Below are positions 27,711 to 36,683 of a stretch of DNA of 64,000 nt, piece after piece; position 1 is the first letter of the stretch, and each line of letters begins with the position of its first letter. The position numbers and the translations under genes are program-made. The stretch comes from Leptospira kanakyensis (GTDB taxonomy: Bacteria; Spirochaetota; Leptospiria; Leptospirales; Leptospiraceae). Below the pieces are notes generated by a model. It did no database searches and was not told where the DNA came from. It saw only the letters and a program-made list of their open reading frames with translations. The stretch lies in the NCBI RefSeq assembly GCF_004769235.1, contig NZ_RQFG01000005.1:1426001-1490000 (forward strand). Direction: 5' to 3'.

Positions 27711-28399
27711 AGGACTAAACTACAAGTTTTTGAGTCAGCAGTGATATAAAACTGAGTCGCAACTCCTGCTGGAAAAGGAATGATGGGATCGTTTTGTAAA
27801 ACATAGTCAGTAGCTTTACAAGAACGATCAAACACTCGGACGGTAACCGCACTTTCGCATCCAATGGTTAAATTTCTGGATGATAATAATGTATCGGTAT
27901 GGAACGCTTTGGTTTCTTGCCCATCAAATTCAACAGACAAACTGCTCCCTTGTTTTAATTCAATTTCAGAGCCATATTGTTTGTTTGTAGCCGCATAACA
28001 GTCAATAAAGTATTCCATTCCTGCACAGTTGACACCCGTTTTTGTGTTTGGCAAACAAGAACCACCTGATTTTGAAACCGTAATAAACCCAGAATAAGCA
28101 CCATCGGGAACTTTCGTATAAAGTTCTGTTCCGAGGTTGAGTGTGATTGCAGCCACAATTTCGTTAAACCGGACAACGGTATCCACTCCAAAGTTTTCGC
28201 CTTTGATCAAAACTTCGGTCGCAGAATACATAGCATTTGTATTATTTTGTGCAGGAGTACCGATCTGCGGAGTGACAGAGGATACCACAGGCGGTGAAGT
28301 GAGGAGAGCAGCTAGTGGATCTTCAGAAGAAGAGGATGTGCAGGAAAAACTGCTTCCAAGTACTAGTGAGAATCCGATTGTGTATAAAATCCTTCTCAT
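27707..28399 (-). CDS. Lipoprotein with IPT/TIG-like domain
   Basis: 230 residues from ATG 28399; upstream in-frame sequence lacks a signal and is rejected. Signal peptide with lipobox SFSC-T, then a Ser-rich tether and a beta-rich domain starting PVVSSVTPQIGTP and VLIKGENFG, the opening of IPT/TIG (immunoglobulin-like) domains. The C-terminal half has six cysteines, suggesting disulfides in a periplasmic or surface-exposed module. Divergent from the enoyl-CoA hydratase gene by 69 bases. Surface exposure and ligand are unknown. Confidence 0.72.
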   Translation of the reverse strand: MRRILYTIGFSLVLGSSFSCTSSSSEDPLAALLTSPPVVSSVTPQIGTPAQNNTNAMYSATEVLIKGENFGVDTVVRFNEIVAAITLNLGTELYTKVPDGAYSGFITVSKSGGSCLPNTKTGVNCAGMEYFIDCYAATNKQYGSEIELKQGSSLSVEFDGQETKAFHTDTLLSSRNLTIGCESAVTVRVFDRSCKATDYVLQNDPIIPFPAGVATQFYITADSKTCSLVL

Positions 28400-28468
28400 G
28401 ACGGCTACTTCCATTATCGGAAATTCAAAACTGTTTTCATTTCTATTTTTTTGCCCAGGAGAAATTCT

Positions 28469-29242
28469 ATGAACACTGTCACCCTTCAAACCCATCATAC
28501 TTATGTAGCATTGATAGAATTAAATCGGCCAGAAGCAAAAAATGCAATCTCCATCCAACTTCTGGAAGAACTACGAGCGAAAATCCAAGAGGTGAAAGGA
28601 AGTTCGGCTCGGGCACTTGTTCTTATCGGGAAAGGTGATTCTTTTTCATCCGGTGCTGATTTAAAAGAAAGAAAGTCAATGTCAGACATACAGGTAAAAC
28701 GGTTCCTCCGAGACATCAACTTGTGTTTTTCTGAACTGGCAAATCTTCCGATTCCGACAATTGCGGCCATTAATGGATTTGCTTTTGGCGGCGGATTGGA
28801 AATGGCATTATCATGTGATATTCGTTATGCGAGTGAATCTGCCCAGATGGGACTCACAGAAACCAAACTCGGAATCATTCCGGGAGCAGGGGGAACCCAG
28901 AGACTTTCTCGCATTGTGGGAGAATCAACAGCCATGGAATGGATATTCTCCGGAAAAAAACTAACTGGAAAAGAAGCCATGGCCAAGGGCCTTGTTTCGC
29001 ATGTATTGGAACCTGACCATTTAAGGGAATCTTCTCTTGCCTTAGCACGGGAGATATCGGAATCTGCACCTATCGCTGTTTCTGCTGCCAAAAAGGCGGT
29101 GCGCCGTGGGATGGAATTACCGATGAAGTCTGCCCTAGAGTGGGAAAGGTTGTGTTATTTTGAGACAATAGGCACTAAAGATCGATTAGAAGCCTTACAA
29201 GCGTTTGCTGAAAAAAGAAAACCTAATTTTAAGGGAGAATGA
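28469..29242 (+). CDS. Enoyl-CoA hydratase/isomerase family protein
   Basis: 257 residues from ATG 28469, with AGGAGA six bases upstream. Crotonase fold: SSGADLKER (oxyanion loop region), FGGGLEMALSCD with the first catalytic-site Glu, and LGIIPGAGGTQRL with the second. It hydrates trans-2-enoyl-CoA in fatty-acid oxidation; closeness to methylglutaconyl-CoA hydratase/AUH-type members is possible. Three bases separate it from dcd on the same strand. Confidence 0.88.
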   Translation: MNTVTLQTHHTYVALIELNRPEAKNAISIQLLEELRAKIQEVKGSSARALVLIGKGDSFSSGADLKERKSMSDIQVKRFLRDINLCFSELANLPIPTIAAINGFAFGGGLEMALSCDIRYASESAQMGLTETKLGIIPGAGGTQRLSRIVGESTAMEWIFSGKKLTGKEAMAKGLVSHVLEPDHLRESSLALAREISESAPIAVSAAKKAVRRGMELPMKSALEWERLCYFETIGTKDRLEALQAFAEKRKPNFKGE

Positions 29243-29245
29243 TCC

Positions 29246-29770
29246 GTGATTTTAACCGGAAAAGAAATTTTAAAAAGACTAGGGAACGATATTAAAATCG
29301 AACCATACGATGCGAATCTATTAAATCCAAATTCGTATAACTTACGTTTGCATGAAGATCTATTGGTGTATTCAGAATTTCCTTTGGACATGAAAAAACC
29401 AAATCCTGTACAGAATCTAAAGATCCCAGAGGATGGTTTATTATTAGAACCGGGCAAACTCTATTTAGGAAGAACCATTGAATTTACAGAAACTCATAAC
29501 CTAGTGCCTATGTTAGAGGGTCGGTCTTCCATTGGGCGACTTGGTATGTTTGTTCATATCACCGCTGGGTTTGGGGATGTAGGATTCAAAGGATTTTGGA
29601 CATTAGAAATCCAAGTTACCCATCCGCTTCGTGTGTATTCAGGAGTCCAGATTTGCCAAATTTTTTACCATACAGTAGAAGGGGAAATCAGCGAATACAA
29701 ATCAGGTAAGTACCAAGCCAATCAAGGCATCCAACCTTCCTTGTTGTATAAAGACTTTGAAAAGAAATAA
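29246..29770 (+). CDS. dcd: dCTP deaminase
   Basis: 174 residues, GTG start with GGAG eight bases upstream. It deaminates dCTP to dUTP for thymidylate synthesis. Family blocks: NPNSYNLRL, EGRSSIGRLGMFVHITAGFGD and FWTLEIQV with the catalytic Glu, plus the C-terminal YQANQGIQPS lid. The AGFGDVGFKG stretch is closer to the bifunctional DCD-DUT form than to E. coli Dcd, so dUTPase activity cannot be excluded. Follows the enoyl-CoA hydratase gene and ends before a hairpin. Confidence 0.92.
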   Translation: MILTGKEILKRLGNDIKIEPYDANLLNPNSYNLRLHEDLLVYSEFPLDMKKPNPVQNLKIPEDGLLLEPGKLYLGRTIEFTETHNLVPMLEGRSSIGRLGMFVHITAGFGDVGFKGFWTLEIQVTHPLRVYSGVQICQIFYHTVEGEISEYKSGKYQANQGIQPSLLYKDFEKK

Positions 29771-29809
29771 GTATTAGAAGTTCTTCGAAGAGGATTAAAG
29801 TAAAATCAG

Positions 29810-29839
29810 AAACCTGCCTCCGTTATGGAGGGCAGGTTT
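29810..29839. terminator. Hairpin terminator between convergent genes
   Basis: 12-bp stem with one bulged G (left arm 29810-29821, loop 29822-29826, right arm 29827-29839) between dcd and the DUF2147 gene. On the minus strand it begins 12 bases past the DUF2147 stop and is followed by a T-rich stretch, so it best serves that gene and may also close dcd. Confidence 0.7.
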
Positions 29840-29851
29840 GTATAAGAATGA

Positions 29852-30376
29852 TTATTTTTTAGCTTTGAAAGTACAATCCCATTTTGGGTCGTCTAAATTC
29901 AAACCACCAAGTTTCACCCAGTTGTTGGTTTTTCCAATAAAGGTAATGGAACAAAGAGTCCCTTTTAAATCCAAACGGTTTCCACCTTCGAGAGAAGTGA
30001 ATTTTCCGCAGTATGTTTTACCATCACGTGGGTTGTAGATCTTTCCGTTTTTATAAACACCTTCTCCGGCGTAATCAAAACCTGTGATGAAAACCATACC
30101 AAGGTTTGGTCGGTTACGTAACTTTGGATCTTCGTTGTTATGATCTAAGTAAGGAGTTCCAGGAACACCTTTGTCTTTTTCTTTTTCCTGGTAAGCATTG
30201 TCTTTGATACAAACTGTTTTTCCGCAGTATTTATCACCACATTTGAAAATCTCGATGACTGAGTCTTTTTCAGGTGGAAGGTATCTTCCCACTGCAACGT
30301 CAGCCTCTTGGGCAAGTAGAGAACTTCCTGTGAAGAGGATGGCCGTCCATACACTTAAAACAAGTTTTTGATTCAT
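29852..30376 (-). CDS. DUF2147-family secreted protein
   Basis: 174 residues. Signal peptide of about 22 residues (hydrophobic LSVWTAILFTGSSLLAQ, cleaved near AQ-EA). The mature domain follows DUF2147: VGRYLPP, a Cys-rich VIEIFKCGDKYCGK, ITGFDYAGEGVYKNGKIYNPRDGKTY, and a C-terminal beta strand. The family is periplasmic or secreted with unknown function, thought to be a lipocalin-like barrel. A single-gene unit with its own terminator. Confidence 0.88.
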   Translation of the reverse strand: MNQKLVLSVWTAILFTGSSLLAQEADVAVGRYLPPEKDSVIEIFKCGDKYCGKTVCIKDNAYQEKEKDKGVPGTPYLDHNNEDPKLRNRPNLGMVFITGFDYAGEGVYKNGKIYNPRDGKTYCGKFTSLEGGNRLDLKGTLCSITFIGKTNNWVKLGGLNLDDPKWDCTFKAKK

Positions 30377-30462
30377 ATAGATCCTTATTTTATAAAATTG
30401 GGTTCGATCATTCTGACAGAAATTTTTTCTCTGGCAAGCTGGTTTTTAGAAAATTTAGAGGC

Positions 30463-30486
30463 CCAACCTCAATTAATTGAGGCTGG
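30463..30486 (-). terminator. Hairpin over the stop codon of the SpoIIE/TPR gene
   Basis: On minus-strand RNA a 10-bp stem (one G-U pair) with loop TTAA; the core is a perfect 16-base palindrome at 30467-30482. The stop codon lies in the loop. A U-rich stretch follows after about 15 bases. Likely a terminator or 3'-end stabiliser. Confidence 0.55.
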
Positions 30487-33400
30487 TCGCTTTTTCTAAT
30501 AACTTAGAAAGTTTCAAAACGTTTTTGTTTGTTGGGTCAATAGATTGTGCTCGGGTTACATAAGTAACAGCCCGGTCTACATTTCCAAGAAGTCGGCTAA
30601 CGTCCGCAAGGTTGATTAAGTTTTGGAAATTTTCAGAGTCATACTTGAGAGCTTCTTGAGCTGCTTTCAGAGCACTTTCGTAATTCCCAAGTTTTTTCTC
30701 AGACATTGCTAAGTAGTACCAATATTCGCCTGAACCTTCGTTTTCTCTTAAGAACTCAGTTAGAACTTTTGCAGCGATATCGTATTCTTTGCCCTTATAA
30801 CTGACAAGGCCAAGAAACTTGTTTAGTTTTTGGTTGGATGAATCCCCGAGGAAGGCTTTTTTCATCACTGTGATGGCCCTTTCGATTTCTCCATTTTGGT
30901 AAAGAACCTTTCCCTCTTCGAAAGCACCAGATGTTGTGAGTGCTTCATCCCAATCATCACCTGGGGTATCAAAGAAATCATCAACGGGTTGGTGAGAAAG
31001 ATCGTCTTTTTCAGGGCTGTGAGAAATAGGAGATTTTTCACTTTTAAAGACAACACTTAACATAGAGATATCGTCTGTCACATCACCAGATTTTTTGACT
31101 AACTTTTCAACTTCGTAAATATCACCATCAGCTTCTTCCACAAATCGAAGAACCATAGTTTCGTCTTCGTTGATGGTTCTTACGTCTTCGTCTGGAGTTA
31201 AATCAATATCATCACGTCCATCGGAACCAAGGATCAATTGGTCACCAGGAAGGAGTTGGAAGGTTTGTACTTCGAATGGGTATTCTGAATCCAAACCAAG
31301 TTTACGAAGTTTTAATTCATCTTCAATGAAACAGGCTTTTCCATCGCGGTAAAGGATACTGTAAGGGTGTTCTGCATTGAAATACCAGATTTTACCACTT
31401 TCATCATCAATCAACATTACCGTTGCAGAAATGACCATAGTACCGCTGAAAGATTTGAATACGGCATTGACTTCTTCGTAAACGTCTGTGAGCCATTCTT
31501 CCGGAGTACGGTTGAGAATTCTTTTGTTACCGGCAGATCGTGCCATGATAGAGTTCATGACCACACCCATCACAAGAGAACCACCAGCCCCTTGCATGGA
31601 TTTACCCATAGCATCCCCATTCATCACCATCGTATAACGATGGAAATCATCAGGTTTTCCTAATTTTAGGTTTCCTGTGATACAAATATCGCCACCCAAA
31701 TCTCCGGTTTTGTTACGGAATTCAAAGGTTTTCTTTTGGTGAACAAAGAAATCACATCGAATGTTATCTGACTTGTTTGCATTAAAAAATAGAGGTTTTG
31801 CAAGGAGTGAAGTGAGGAAGTAGTCACCATCTTGTTGTACTTTCAAACGATGGATTTCATCCATTTTTTCTTGGAGTTCCTTCGTTCGTTCTTTAACTTT
31901 TTCTTCCAAGTTTTCTGCATAGTCTTGGAGTTCTCTTCTAGCATCACGAATGGAGGACACCATCCCGTTAAATGATTCGGCTAAATATCCAATTTCATCA
32001 TTTACTTTGATGGGAACTTCAACTTCTAAATTTCCTTGGTTTACTTTTTCAACCCCTGCGAGGAGTGCATAGAGTGGATTGACTAGTGCTGACCGGAAGA
32101 ATAAAGGGAAAATGATAAGTAACACAACCATCACAATCGCTAGAATGATTAGTTCTAACTTTGCTGACTTATGCATATAAGCGCGGTAATCGCGGTAATT
32201 AAAACCAACTTCCCTGTTGATTTTTTTCTTCGCATCATACGTCATGTAAGCAACGTAATGCGAAACTCCATCTAAATCTTTTCTATAATGTCTAGTTAAA
32301 TCCGGTTTGAAATAACGGAAGAACTTCAACATTTCAACGCGAAGATCCCTTCCTGAAATTTCTTTTCCATCCCATTTACAATCATTCACATGTTTGAGGA
32401 TGGCATCACGGAAACTGTCTACGTTTTTCACTTTTTCAACGTATTTAACACCTTCTTCACAAAACTGTTCCGGTAAAATGTCTCCCAGTTTGTTTGTGTT
32501 GATAAAGGTTCTACGATTGAGTTTCTCTATTAGTTTGGAAACTTCTGCTTTTAGTTCCGCACCTTCTGAATCTGGATTTTCATCCAAAAATAGAGTGATC
32601 GCATTTTTATAACCTTCAAAATAATAAGGAGTTTTTGCAAGGGTAGACTTAAGTGTATTGCGGTAATCTGCTTCGCCAATGGAAACCACTTCATCGTAAA
32701 GAGCAGTGTTGTAAAGATCTGCTTGGACTAGTGGTAAATCCATATTTACGGAAGATGGTAAATATGCTTTTTTTAGATTTTGGCTAGTTAGATCATACTC
32801 TATGACAAATAAAATGTCCTTTGACCTTTCCCCACCTTCGGCAACACGAAGGGCCTTTTGAATCGCAGTGCTGTCATAAGAAGTTTCTTTTTCCTGGTCT
32901 ACCAAGTAACTGAAAGCCTGCATGATGAGTAGGATGGTTACAAAGGAAATTCCTACAATTTTCACCATAAAGGTAGTTCGTTCACTACTATTATTGATAA
33001 AGGTAATTGTGATGATGAAAAAAGTTAAAGTGAACAATAATACAAGTGCTGTGAGGTAAGTGGAACGTTCCATCGCGCCATCACGACTCATCACGTTAGT
33101 GATGTTTGGTACAACAGCTGCAATGAGTGCTGCAATCAACATAATGAAAAGAGTTCCTCGTTTATCCTTAGTTAGATGTAAGATTCGGTAACCAGGAAGA
33201 ACAAGGAAGTTGATGAATGAATAGGCTGCGATGAATAAACTTAAGATCCGACTTGCACCTTCGGAGTTAAAATCCCAATGGTGGGCCGTGAAGTGGTATT
33301 TTCTTTCTCCTTGTGATACAGTGACAAGGAACCAAAGAACCACAACAATGGCGATTGCATGAAGGATTGCGAGCATGATGGATGCTGCTTTTTTATCTTC

Positions 33401-33700
33401 GTTGTCAGGAAATCGAAAGAAGAACTGACCGAAATGTGTGATCCCAAAGATAATAAAACCACCTGTGATCCAACGATGGTAGGATGCGATGGGATGGTAG
33501 TAAAACGCACCTAAAAGGTATCCAAACTGAAACAAACACAAAAATAGGCAGGCAAGGGCCATGTGTTTGGTGGCAACGGTTTTGTCTTTTAGCGAGAAAA
33601 AGAAAGTAGTCAAGACCGCAAGGAGGACAGTGACAATTAAACTACCGAATGTATAATAATTTGTTAGTATGTGGTCAACGGATAATATGCTTTCACTCAT
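30473..33700 (-). CDS. Membrane SpoIIE-type Ser/Thr phosphatase with HAMP and TPR domains
   Basis: 1075 residues. About seven membrane helices (16-265), an extracytoplasmic sensor region (270-512), a further helix at 514-535, HAMP (536-590), a coiled coil (585-625), a SpoIIE/PP2C domain (640-890) and TPR repeats (925-1070). Metal-binding Asp residues are present: GDLGGD (D671), NGDAMGK (D697), GSDGRDD (D827) and VTDDIS (D876/D877). It should sense an outside signal and dephosphorylate a STAS-type regulator. The TPR tail is an unusual addition, perhaps a partner dock. A single-gene unit with a hairpin at its end. Confidence 0.9.
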   Translation of the reverse strand: MSESILSVDHILTNYYTFGSLIVTVLLAVLTTFFFSLKDKTVATKHMALACLFLCLFQFGYLLGAFYYHPIASYHRWITGGFIIFGITHFGQFFFRFPDNEDKKAASIMLAILHAIAIVVVLWFLVTVSQGERKYHFTAHHWDFNSEGASRILSLFIAAYSFINFLVLPGYRILHLTKDKRGTLFIMLIAALIAAVVPNITNVMSRDGAMERSTYLTALVLLFTLTFFIITITFINNSSERTTFMVKIVGISFVTILLIMQAFSYLVDQEKETSYDSTAIQKALRVAEGGERSKDILFVIEYDLTSQNLKKAYLPSSVNMDLPLVQADLYNTALYDEVVSIGEADYRNTLKSTLAKTPYYFEGYKNAITLFLDENPDSEGAELKAEVSKLIEKLNRRTFINTNKLGDILPEQFCEEGVKYVEKVKNVDSFRDAILKHVNDCKWDGKEISGRDLRVEMLKFFRYFKPDLTRHYRKDLDGVSHYVAYMTYDAKKKINREVGFNYRDYRAYMHKSAKLELIILAIVMVVLLIIFPLFFRSALVNPLYALLAGVEKVNQGNLEVEVPIKVNDEIGYLAESFNGMVSSIRDARRELQDYAENLEEKVKERTKELQEKMDEIHRLKVQQDGDYFLTSLLAKPLFFNANKSDNIRCDFFVHQKKTFEFRNKTGDLGGDICITGNLKLGKPDDFHRYTMVMNGDAMGKSMQGAGGSLVMGVVMNSIMARSAGNKRILNRTPEEWLTDVYEEVNAVFKSFSGTMVISATVMLIDDESGKIWYFNAEHPYSILYRDGKACFIEDELKLRKLGLDSEYPFEVQTFQLLPGDQLILGSDGRDDIDLTPDEDVRTINEDETMVLRFVEEADGDIYEVEKLVKKSGDVTDDISMLSVVFKSEKSPISHSPEKDDLSHQPVDDFFDTPGDDWDEALTTSGAFEEGKVLYQNGEIERAITVMKKAFLGDSSNQKLNKFLGLVSYKGKEYDIAAKVLTEFLRENEGSGEYWYYLAMSEKKLGNYESALKAAQEALKYDSENFQNLINLADVSRLLGNVDRAVTYVTRAQSIDPTNKNVLKLSKLLEKATSLN

Positions 33701-33775
33701 AGGGTCTTCTAGTTGCTAATTTAATACGAAATCGTAACAGGAGGAACGACGAAATCAATTCATTTTCCTACCTTC

Positions 33776-33808
33776 CCGAGCAATTCGGCGGAACCACCAA
33801 TTGCCCGG
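33776..33808. other. Intergenic inverted repeat
   Basis: Between the rlpA-like and SpoIIE/TPR genes. Arms CCGaGCAATT and AATTGCcCGG enclose GG-GG/CC-CC pairs, giving a long interrupted stem. No clear T run follows on either strand, so termination of the rlpA transcript is possible but not certain. Confidence 0.4.
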
Positions 33809-33822
33809 AAAAAGGGGAAATT

Positions 33823-34707
33823 TTAACGATTTGCGATGAAACAATCAATCCCATCGTATTTCAATTTTGATTTGAGAGATTCAGCTTTTGTGCGGTCTGC
33901 AAAATCCCCAACTTGAACTACAAACTTTCCATCTCTTGGAGTTACGAACACAGCTTGGTTGTATTCAGATTTCATGTTTTCTTGGTATTTGATTGCTCTT
34001 TCTTTTTCCTGAAACACTCCCACTTGAACGGTGAATCCCTTCCCAGCTGCGATAGGTTTCACGGCACCAGGTTTTACCGGTGTGAGTTTTTCTGGTTTTG
34101 CTGGAGCATCATCTAAAAGGTCTGCATCATCTAAGTCATCAGCGAGATCGTCTTCACCTTTTTTGAGAACTTTGATTCCAACTTTAGTAATCCCTTTATC
34201 TTTAAACTCTAATAGTTCTGCAGTTTTTTCGGATACATCAACAATACGTTCGTCTACAAATGGCCCACGGTCATTGATGCGGACAACGGCTTCTTTGTTG
34301 TTTTCTAAGTTTTGAATTTTGACCACACTTCCAATTGGCAGTGTTCTATGAGCACCAGTCATTTTCATTCGATCAAAAGGTTCACCACTGGCAGTGGGAC
34401 GACCTTGGAATTTTTGTCCATACCAAGAGGACAAACCAACTTCATCAAACTGGTCTGCCGGTTTTTTTGTTGGGATGGCGGCAGTAGCAACAGGAGCTGC
34501 ATTTTTGGAATTAGAATCTAAATCATCAATGATGGAACGAGCCACTGGGTCTTCCGACTTAGTGTTACTCGCCTGTTTTGACTTCTGAGAACGTTCAAAA
34601 AATATATCTTCCGGATCACCGGAAGCACTGTAATCTCTGCGGGTAGCATCTGCCGAACTGCAGGATACCAGCCACAATATCATGGATATAAACATGAGTC
34701 TTTGCAT
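33823..34707 (-). CDS. rlpA: RlpA-like septal-ring lipoprotein with SPOR domain
   Basis: 294 residues from ATG 34707, which has AGGGGAAA just upstream; a 65-residue in-frame extension is rejected. Lipobox WLVSC (C16). Then a low-complexity linker, the double-psi beta-barrel (GLSSWYGQKFQGRPTASGE, RTLPIGSVV, RINDRGPF) and a C-terminal SPOR repeat (FTVQVGVFQEKERA, FVVQVGDFADRTKA). RlpA proteins are lytic transglycosylases that bind denuded glycan at division sites; the catalytic Asp of the RINDRGPF motif is present. Divergent from a TPR gene by 109 bases. Confidence 0.9.
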   Translation of the reverse strand: MQRLMFISMILWLVSCSSADATRRDYSASGDPEDIFFERSQKSKQASNTKSEDPVARSIIDDLDSNSKNAAPVATAAIPTKKPADQFDEVGLSSWYGQKFQGRPTASGEPFDRMKMTGAHRTLPIGSVVKIQNLENNKEAVVRINDRGPFVDERIVDVSEKTAELLEFKDKGITKVGIKVLKKGEDDLADDLDDADLLDDAPAKPEKLTPVKPGAVKPIAAGKGFTVQVGVFQEKERAIKYQENMKSEYNQAVFVTPRDGKFVVQVGDFADRTKAESLKSKLKYDGIDCFIANR

Positions 34708-34816
34708 AACTTTCCCCTTTCCTCTGGACTCTTGTGTGTACCTTTCGGAAGGTTTTTCCAATCTCGTGATAAATTTTCTTTGGGGAGATTCATTTCTGAA
34801 ACGATAATGGGTCTGT

Positions 34817-35722
34817 ATGGCACAAGAAATCCAATCTCTATTCAATGAGGCTGTCCGTTTGGAGCGAAACGGTGAGTGGGATCGTGCCGAAATCCAATAC
34901 AAAATTTTACTCGAAAAAGATCCAAATTACCATTTGGCCTTACAAAACCTAGGGGTTATTTACGCCAAACAAGGAAAACACGCAGAAGCCATTCCCTTGT
35001 TTTCTAAGGCTTATAAACTTCATACCAATGTTAAAAATTGTTATAATCTGGCAGTTTCCCTCTACAAACATGAGGAAACAGAAAAAGCGATTAGTTTTTT
35101 AAAACAAACACTTACTTTTGAAAAGAAGTTTATTTCAGCACATCTACTGCTCGCACAAGCCTATCAGAAGTTAGGCAATGATGAAAAAACCGAAGTTTAT
35201 CTTACCAATGTCATTAAAATTGAACCAGACCACAAATCAGCTTTAGGAGGGCTTGCGATGTTTTATTATGAAAGGAATCGTTTTCCAGAAAGTTTAAAAA
35301 TGATTGAACGTTATTTGATTCTTTATCCTGGAAATGCTCAATTAAAAATCATCCAATCCGAAATCCTCTCCAAACAGGGGCATTATAAAGCATCTGCCAC
35401 CTTACTTGCGACCATGGTAAAAGAAGATGTAGGATTTACGAATTTTAATGATAGTTTGCAAGCAGCTTGGAAAGAAGAAGATGGAGTGGCTCACGAAAGT
35501 TTGGCTCGGATCCAAACCAAAGCAAAAAAGAAATTAAAAGAATTCCAAACCAAATTAGAGCTTTCAAAAGAAAACCCAGAAGAGTTTTCTCCTCCCGATG
35601 CACAAGAGGCTTTGGATTTAAGTTTGTTATATCTTTTCAATGGCAATCCAGAAAAAGCGATGCAATATTTGGTATTTGCGCAAAAGATGAAGGAAACCAC
35701 AGATCCAGACAGGCCATCTTAG
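34817..35722 (+). CDS. TPR-repeat protein
   Basis: 301 residues, no signal peptide. At least five TPR units from residue 4 to about 190 (for example NGEWDRAEIQYKILLEKDPNY, QGKHAEAIPLFSKAYKLH), then a charged helical region KAKKKLKEFQTKLELSKENPEE and a last TPR-like helix pair. A protein-interaction scaffold in the cytoplasm. The next gene, also helical-repeat, starts one base after its stop, so the two act as a unit. Confidence 0.85.
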   Translation: MAQEIQSLFNEAVRLERNGEWDRAEIQYKILLEKDPNYHLALQNLGVIYAKQGKHAEAIPLFSKAYKLHTNVKNCYNLAVSLYKHEETEKAISFLKQTLTFEKKFISAHLLLAQAYQKLGNDEKTEVYLTNVIKIEPDHKSALGGLAMFYYERNRFPESLKMIERYLILYPGNAQLKIIQSEILSKQGHYKASATLLATMVKEDVGFTNFNDSLQAAWKEEDGVAHESLARIQTKAKKKLKEFQTKLELSKENPEEFSPPDAQEALDLSLLYLFNGNPEKAMQYLVFAQKMKETTDPDRPS

Positions 35723-35723
35723 A

Positions 35724-36647
35724 TTGAAATTTCGTATCCCTTATCTTCTATTTCTTTGTTACTTTTTGTTTTTATTTGGATGTAGGTATCCCATCGCTAA
35801 ACAAGATGAATTGGAAACAGATACCTTGTTTTTGGAACTGACTGGTTCCAAGGCCACTGACTGCAATGCGGAAGGGATTCGGTTGTCCAAAACCATTCAG
35901 TTGGACCAAGCGGAAACAGTTTGGGATCAGTGCATCCAAACCAATCCTAACGAAGTGGTTGTTCACTTAAACCGCCTTCGATTCTATTATTTGTTAGATG
36001 AATACGAACATCTCAAACAAAAAATTACAAAAGAAGCTCCTTCTCGTTCCTCTGTCACTTACACAACAATTTTAAAAGAGTTGGAAGTTCGCTTGCGAAA
36101 TGAGGAAAGGGTTGTGTTGTTAGATGCACTTTCCCGACTAAAAGGTTGGGAATTGTATTCTTATGAAGAACTTGCCAATTATTATTTACAAACAGGTAAC
36201 TTTGTTTATGCGGAAGGTTATTTCAATCAGATTTTAGAAGTAGTTCCCTTCCATGAAAATGCATTGTACGGAATGGCAGACATCCAAGTCCAAAAAAGCA
36301 ATTGGTATAGTTTGCTTGATTATGCAAAATCACTCGAAGTTGCAGCCAAAAAGAATCAGGAATTTCATTTTTATTTTGTAAAAGCTAATTATGAATTAGG
36401 ACGTTACGAAACCGCACTCAAATGGGCGGAATCGGCGACACCAAACGAAAAAACCCAAATTAGTTTTTTAGAAGTTTGGCGTGATACTTTACTTGTTTTA
36501 AAAGATTCTCCTAGATGGGATAATCTTTTACCTTACTACCGTAAGGCGGTCGAAAGAGGATACGCTGTCCCTGAGTCCGTTTTTTTTCCTACTTTATCTA
36601 AAGAAGGAAAGGATGTAAGAAAGGCTTCTCGTTCGGGCAGAAGTTAA
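35724..36647 (+). CDS. Lipoprotein with TPR-like repeats
   Basis: 307 residues, TTG start one base after the previous stop. Signal peptide with lipobox LFLFGC-R. Mature part is helical repeats resembling degenerate TPRs (QLDQAETVWDQCIQTNPNE, TGNFVYAEGYFNQILEVVP, LGRYETALKWAESA). The C-terminal tail is basic (KEGKDVRKASRSGRS). Likely anchored in the outer or inner membrane facing the periplasm. Coupled to the cytoplasmic TPR protein, but the partner is not known. Confidence 0.75.
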   Translation: MKFRIPYLLFLCYFLFLFGCRYPIAKQDELETDTLFLELTGSKATDCNAEGIRLSKTIQLDQAETVWDQCIQTNPNEVVVHLNRLRFYYLLDEYEHLKQKITKEAPSRSSVTYTTILKELEVRLRNEERVVLLDALSRLKGWELYSYEELANYYLQTGNFVYAEGYFNQILEVVPFHENALYGMADIQVQKSNWYSLLDYAKSLEVAAKKNQEFHFYFVKANYELGRYETALKWAESATPNEKTQISFLEVWRDTLLVLKDSPRWDNLLPYYRKAVERGYAVPESVFFPTLSKEGKDVRKASRSGRS

Positions 36648-36683
36648 TCTTAAACTCTCAAATCCTATTCTAAAAATTGAAGT

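Noticed and set aside
34708..34902. 65-residue extension of the RlpA-like protein
   Set aside because: It places charged residues before the lipobox; ATG 34707 has a good ribosome site and a signal peptide directly after it.
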